From the NCBI GenBank assembly GCA_035236585.1, contig CP141128.1, positions 51,635,257 through 51,699,256 of the forward strand: DNA of 64,000 bases, in the 5' to 3' direction. The notes beneath the pieces are model-generated. The model was not told the DNA's origin, ran no database searches, and was given only the letters and a program-made list of their open reading frames with translations. Each line of letters starts with the position of its first letter. Positions within the stretch are counted from its first letter, which is position 1. The stretch is from Warburgia ugandensis. Its lineage: Eukaryota > Streptophyta > Magnoliopsida > Canellales > Canellaceae. A program made the position numbers and the translations under genes. Shown here one piece after another: positions 58,784 through 64,000 of this stretch.

Positions 58784-59532
58784 CCCAGCATATGGGATTA
58801 TGCCACATTATCCATGCAAACCAACATCTAAACTATGCTTGGATCCAACTATCCACTTAACATGGGTAGAACCTTTCCAAATCCATCCATTTCTTCCTTG
58901 CTACTTTAACCCACTAATAGCATGATCACTCATTCAATGATTGTAGCCTTTAAAATTTCATAGAGAGATTCCTTCGTTTTTCTTTTCTAATATGGCCAAC
59001 CAATTCTTATTTTAATATGCTTTCCACCTTCATGTGAAATCCTTCATGTTTTTAGTCGTAAAATTAAGTACTAATTGATTAGAATAAGTATGTGTGTCTC
59101 ATATGTTTCCAATTCTTGCATTTAGTACAATGCATTTTTGGTTTGTCATTTTGGTATGCTTTACATATCAACATTCACTATATATTTATACATGTGCATT
59201 ACATTTATTAATCCAAGTCTCTAGCATATAAGTTTATATGTCTAGTTCATTTTGTTTTCAATCACAGTAGATTCCTCTTCATGATTGATCTTTAATTTTT
59301 GTGTGCGTGCACTCTTTCTTTGAATATGTGCATGCTAAAAATAATCTTTTATGTCAATTAGTGTATTATTTTAACTTGTGTAAGAAACATGGAAGGTGAA
59401 AGAAGTATCATGAAGAAAAAATCTGGACGTGTCTACATATTAAGAGAAAGGGCAAAGGGCCAAAAAGAAATGGAACACATCATTAAGAGAAAATCTAAGG
59501 GAATAAAAGAGATGCTCTACTTTACTAGTAAA
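58784..59532 (+). pseudogene. Second CACTA fragment (promoter-proximal region and first exon start)
   Basis: Colinear with 32975-33690, including the ATG at 59391 (MEGERSIMKKK) that matches the ATG at 33552 and the KGIKEM block. Cut on the right by the family C LTR. Sequence differs enough from the first copy to be an older duplicate, not a recent one. Confidence 0.75.
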
Positions 59533-59946
59533 TGTTAAGTTTTTAATTTTGGCCAAAAGACCCCTAATTTATCATTTAATTAAACCATCTAACTTATCAA
59601 TTTGATGAATTTTTAGATAAAATATGAAATTTAGCTCAATTTGACCATCCAATTGTAAATTGTTAAAATCAATAGTCAGATGATCATTAGAGCTTATCAA
59701 ATGCTTAATGCATAGTTTAGATGACTCTAATTTGGTCTTTTATTTTGTAGATTAGCCAGAAGAGGCATGGATGGCTTAGATTGAATTTCAACCATTCAAA
59801 TTATCCTAAAGAGCATTGGATGGACCATGGAGATGATTTTATCAAACGGGAAATAACATGGGAATGGGAAGCTGCAAAATAGAAGAAATCCCATGTTGGA
59901 AAGTCTTAACCATAGTGGACACATGGATTTGAAAAGAAGGAAAATT

Positions 59947-59954
59947 TATATAAG
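59947..59954 (+). promoter_or_regulatory. TATA box of family C LTR
   Basis: TATATAAG followed within 20 bp by a pyrimidine-rich initiator region, 414 bp from the LTR start. Confidence 0.6.
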
Positions 59955-59959
59955 AGGAA

Positions 59960-61060
59960 GATTCCTCTCTCTCTCCACCTCTCTTCTTCTTAAACTTCCT
60001 ATCTTAGGCTTAATTGTAGGAGGAGGCAGATAACCACCCCCACTCTCTTCTTCCCTCTTCTTCTTCTCTCATTCTCCCTCTCTTATCCCTCTTTTCCCCC
60101 TCTCAGCTATCTCTATCCCACGCTCCCTCTCTTTCACTATTCTCTCACTCGATCTCCCTCTTTTCTCCTCCTCTCCCAAGTTCCCCCATCTCACTTCCTC
60201 TTTGGGCTCTTTCTTTGCTCTAAGGAAGACCCGCAAATCCCCCTCTTACCTATCTTCTCTCTCATGCTCCATCTCTCCCACTCCTATCTCTACCTCTGTC
60301 AAAAATCACCTCTCCTTCCTCTTTCCCTCATTCTCTCTCTGCTCTACCTATTAATTTCTCCCTCTTCTCTCTTTCATTCCCTTTCTCTCCCTCTCTCCTG
60401 TCTACTTTTTCTCATTCTGACAGACGCGCGCCACCTAGATAGCATGACAGCACCTCTCTCTTTTACTACCCCTCTCCTCTACTCGTCTGCTTTCTTTCCA
60501 TCCTACCAACACCGGCCAAGAGCTCCTTCTCTCCTACCTGACACAACACAGACCATCATCTTCTTCAATGCCAACCACCACACTAGCCACTGCTTCTGTT
60601 TTTTATATTGTCCCAGATTCCAAAAGCTGAATGACGCTCAGATCTCCTTCATTGTGCCAGATGATGCCCCAGGCTTCTCTGTTCCAGCATCAGCCCAGCA
60701 TAACATCTGTTCTGGCACCACACGACGTCGTCCTCAACTCCTCACCCCCCAGCTGCCAAGTTACCTTCACCAGCCACTGGCGATCAACCCAAATGTCGGA
60801 CCCCACACTACTCTCTCCCTCTGCCCCTATCTCCAATCAACCCAATGCCAAACAGCATAAGCCCTTCTTTCTCTCATTTATTCTCCTCTATCACGAGCTA
60901 ATCTTCACTAGCCAGCTCCGAAGATCATAGGAGACTTGGGTTTTCCTCCATTTCTCCATTCTCCCCTTCTTTCCTTCTCCCCCATCTCCTCTTTCTCCAT
61001 CTTCCCCTCCTTCAGTGCCTTCTTCCCCCCTTTTTCTATTTTTTGTTTAATCTATTTTTT
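59960..61060 (+). repeat. C/T-rich low-complexity region in family C LTR
   Basis: Strand-biased pyrimidine tract. It creates the longest open frame of the window (60264-60860, 198 residues), rich in Leu, Ser and Pro, which shows no domain and is most likely a composition artefact. Confidence 0.8.
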
Positions 61061-61762
61061 TCCCTTAATTCCAGTTCTACCCATCACTATTCTGACTTAA
61101 TTCCATTTGAGTCCACTTTTTAATTCCCTCTGCATCCTTGTTCTATTCCAGTTTTATTTTGTTTGTGCTTTGCTTATCCAAGAACTGTCCAATCTGAGCC
61201 AGATCAATTAAGGCTTTACCTAATCAACGAATTAGCCTTAATCAAATAGATTTATGTATTTCTCTTATGTTTCAAATCTGATTTTCAATTAACTTTTAGA
61301 TTTCATTCTTAGGACATCCTTGAGCTTAATTAATGTCACTAATCTTTAATATGAATTTCAAAAGGTGATCTAAACTGTCCAAATCCCAAAATACCATTTA
61401 CTCCAAACCTTTGAGATTTTGAGGAATCTGACTAATCCAACTAGCAGATCTTTAATCAAAGACATGTTAAAGATGTTGATGAAGGCTGATCAATTCCAAG
61501 AATACCATATTTGAAGAAATTGATAGTGATTAAGCTAGGGAAGTAGATTTTTCATGTTATTTGCTTTATTTTCTTTCTTTTTGAACTGGAAATTCTGTAA
61601 CTTTTGGAAGTTGAATGGACCTGAACCTTTATTCCATTTCCAGTAATTTTTGTTCTTTATTTCTAATTTTGGTAATTAAATTTTATTAAAACTCTAAATT
61701 CTTAAAGTGAGTCCTTGTGGGATGAAACCGTACTTGCATATGCGAAAAACTCAATAAGCTTT

Positions 61763-61780
61763 TAGCACAGTTGTCAGGGA
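61763..61780 (+). other. tRNA-Asp primer-binding site, family C element
   Basis: TAGCACAGTTGTCAGGGA matches TGGCGCCGTTGCCGGGGA at 13 of 18 positions; four of the five differences are transitions typical of CpG or C decay. Confidence 0.72.
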
Positions 61781-62905
61781 CCCGCAATGGAGTTTTTATA
61801 AAATTTAATTAAAAATCCAAAAACAAAAAAAAAATTGGAAATTGCATACTTTTAGCATTTTAGATAGTTTTCAAATTTTTTTTAGTGCATAATCACCTTG
61901 TTCCTGAATTTGGTACTTATTTCTATCTTTCTTTTTCAAGAAATTGGAAAGTAGATCTTCATCAAAATATAAATTTTCATGCTTTCTTAGAATAGAATTT
62001 TTCTTTTCTTTTGAGTGAATCTTATAGTGAGGCCCCTTTGTAATTTGCAATTTCAATTTGAATTTTAAAAGGTTTGTATATTATAGGGCAAGTGCGAGAT
62101 AAGGTGGCCCATGCTTGATCTTTATAAAAAAAACTCCACTATAAGTATCCCTCACTCCTTTTATTTCCTATATTAGGGTTTGCATTTAGAATAGTCTTGC
62201 ATTGTTTGGTAAAATAATTGCATATAGAAAGCATATATGATAATTGATGCATTTTTAAGGTTTTGCATTCGTATACTATTTTAATTGCATTCTAAGGGCA
62301 TGTTTAATGCATTAAGGTGATATATATGCTGATTGACCTACCATGGAGTATGGAAATTAATTAGTAAGGGCACCCTACCCCCACAAGATCAAGGGTGGAT
62401 TTCATCACCACTCCTTGGCCCACCTAGGATAATCACCTCAAGTGTGCAACCCCACCTTCCAAGTTAATTTAAAATCAATTAGAAGAGACCTCTAGGGCCA
62501 TCACATGCTCGTAGGGCCCTCTTACTAAGACGCAATCTATTGTCACTCCAATGGCTCTTAAGCACTGTAGTTATAGTAGTATCTTAAAATCCAAGTGATT
62601 TTTCCACACCTTCTTTTGATGTTTGTGGAGGTCTAAACACCTCCTTACATGAGGATTGTATTAACCACGTTGCGCAGAACCTAACTAGTAAGCAATAGTC
62701 AAATCTGAAGGAGAGGAGGAGCGTTATATTAGTCTAATTTAAAAGCATTATCCCCGCACAAATTTAAGAATATCAAAATATTGCTACTTATTAGCCTCAA
62801 GTATTATATTGCGCCTTTTGTTTGTGCATCATTCTAGGAAGTTAGGTTGCATCATGTAGGTTAGTTTTTCCTCTTAAAGAAAAAAAAAAAAAAAAAAACT
62901 CAACT
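61781..62905 (+). mobile_element. Family C element leader
   Basis: Non-coding. The block 62360-62720 is the reverse of the leader block in the minus-strand elements (GGCCCACCTAGG, GAGGTCTAAACACCTCCTTACATGAGG, ATTGTATTAA). Ends with an 18-A run at 62881-62898 just after GTTGCATCATGTAGGTTAG, a stretch also found reversed at 57517-57540. Confidence 0.72.
62881..62898. repeat. Poly-A tract
   Basis: Eighteen A in a row between leader and gag-like sequence. Confidence 0.95.
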
Positions 62906-62918
62906 TTGTATAGAATGA

Positions 62919-63479
62919 TTGGTTTCATTGTATATGAAGTTGAGAATAAAAGCCTATCAAAAAGGGGATAGATTTCATAGATTAGATGCATCGATGGATA
63001 GGTTAGATATTATGGAAAGTCAATTACTTAAGATAATAGCTTCTAGGCAAGCTGAGCCACAACCTCAATACCATAATGATTATACCTATTTTGACCATCC
63101 CTATTCCACTCCTTCATGACCCCCATCAAACTCCACAGACAATGAATACTATCAAGAGCCAGTGGATGCAGCTAATGCATTCACAAACCCTAGCAATTAT
63201 CATCCTAAGACTATAATGGATGGGCTAAGCATCATGAACAACCAGTCTCGGGATTACCAATATTAGGAAGAACCACAATGGTCCTACCCTGGTCAACACT
63301 ACCATGATTATTCAAAATATTAAGGTCAACCATCATGTGTTCAACCTGCTCAGTCCTTTTTCAGTGCCCCAATGCCACAGCAATACTAACCCTATGATTT
63401 GTTTCCTCTACAACATGAAGAACCACCATTATAAGAACAATAATTCTTTAAGAGAATAGAACAAGTTATAACTGCTAGC
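62919..63479 (+). pseudogene. Gag-like sequence of family C element, truncated
   Basis: A helical stretch (FHRLDASMDRLDIMESQLLKI) followed by a low-complexity part rich in Tyr, Pro, Gln and His with stops at 63117 and later (NAFTNPSNYHPKTIMDG, SFFSAPMPQQY). It resembles the linker after the gag core in the other elements, but the core itself (the LRLFPFSL-type block) is missing. Interrupted at 63480 by another LTR. Assignment is tentative. Confidence 0.5.
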
Positions 63480-64000
63480 TGTTGATGTTTTCCGCAAGTG
63501 CACGAGCTATTGTAATATAGCTATGCAAATATAGGTCAATCCCACAAGGACTCACTTTAAATGTTGGAGTTTTACATAAAATTTAATTAATAAAAATAAA
63601 AATAATGAATATAACAGAAATAAACTAACAATAAAATAAAAATTCTCAATTTATTTAACTGCTGCAATTTACAGAATTTCTAAATCCAAGAAAACATAAG
63701 ATAAAACTAAACAAGCAGCCTTAGATATCATTACCCCTGGATAGGCAGAATAGGGATAAGGTAAAACCAGAATATTCAGGGACACATCTGTAAATAAAAT
63801 AGGGACTCAAACGGAATTAAAATGGGGATACAGACGTAATTAAAATGGGGACAGAGATGGAATTAATGAGATCATCCAAGGGCAGAATTGGAATTTTGCC
63901 TAATTTCTAGTTTTTAACAAAAACCATAGGAAAATCCAATGAGGAGAAAATTGGAGAGGGAGATGCAGAAGAAGGAAGAAGGGAGAAGAAGGAGGGAGGG
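63480..64000 (-). mobile_element. Family C LTR, minus orientation, continues outside the window
   Basis: Starts TGTTGATGTTTTCCGCAAGTGCACG on the + strand; related in reverse to the 3' end of the LTR at 59533. Purine-rich at the window edge, as the reverse of a C/T-rich R/U5. No primer site is seen at 63462-63479, so it is a solo LTR or a 3'-side insertion. Confidence 0.7.

Larger units (their letters stand above)
59533..61753 (+). mobile_element. 5' LTR, family C, plus orientation
   Basis: Starts TGTTAAGTTTTTAATTTTGG and ends GCGAAAAACTCA, 2.2 kb, 9 bp before a tRNA-Asp primer site. A TATA box is at 59947. The R/U5 part is C/T-rich from 59960 to 61060. The 3' end (AAAGTGAGTCCTTGTGGGAT) matches the reverse of 63536-63560 in the LTR at 63480. 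Confidence 0.78.

Noticed and set aside
60264..60860. 198-residue open frame as a host gene
   Set aside because: It lies within a family C LTR, its composition follows the C/T bias, it shows no domain, and an overlapping second frame (60631-60930) is also open.

Overview
The window is nuclear DNA of a seed plant with a large, repeat-filled genome. The evidence is long Ty3/gypsy LTR retrotransposons primed by tRNA-Asp, a CACTA (En/Spm) transposon, an endogenous plant pararetrovirus (Caulimoviridae) and a fragment of plant mitochondrial nad1. I see no intact protein-coding gene, no tRNA or rRNA gene and no CRISPR array. Every recognisable coding stretch is a transposon, viral or organellar pseudogene broken by stops and frameshifts. 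The species cannot be named from this.

Layout, left to right. (1) 1-1.5 kb is the C-terminal part of a CACTA transposase (TNP2) on the + strand. (2) 1.518-31.371 kb is one minus-strand gypsy element ('element 1'): 3' LTR at left, integrase, RNase H, reverse transcriptase, protease, gag, leader, tRNA-Asp primer site and 5' LTR at right. It is opened by nested insertions: a solo LTR of its own family (3.9-6.6 kb), two solo LTRs of a second family B in opposite orientations with perfect 5-bp target duplications (9.5-12.3 and 13.5-16.0 kb), and a block at 16.7-25.25 kb holding a third B-like LTR, a gypsy leader fragment and the endogenous pararetrovirus. (3) 31.4-36.5 kb returns to CACTA sequence: a promoter-like region and a decayed second CACTA gene (Transposase_24 type with a region like that preceding Ulp1-like domains). 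Element 1 therefore appears to sit inside a CACTA transposon. (4) 36.5-58.8 kb is a mosaic of at least two further minus-strand gypsy elements of the same family, with solo and partial LTRs in both orientations, a 60-bp minisatellite, and an LTR carrying mitochondrial nad1 exon 1. (5) 58.8-59.5 kb is a second CACTA fragment. (6) From 59.5 kb a plus-strand element with a related but different LTR (family C) runs to a minus-oriented family C LTR that leaves the window at 64 kb.

The genes do not work together as a host pathway. They are layers of insertion whose relative order can be read: CACTA first, then gypsy element 1, then the solo LTRs and the viral block. Boundaries rest on TG...CA termini, target-site duplications, primer sites and comparison between copies inside the window; divergence was judged by eye.
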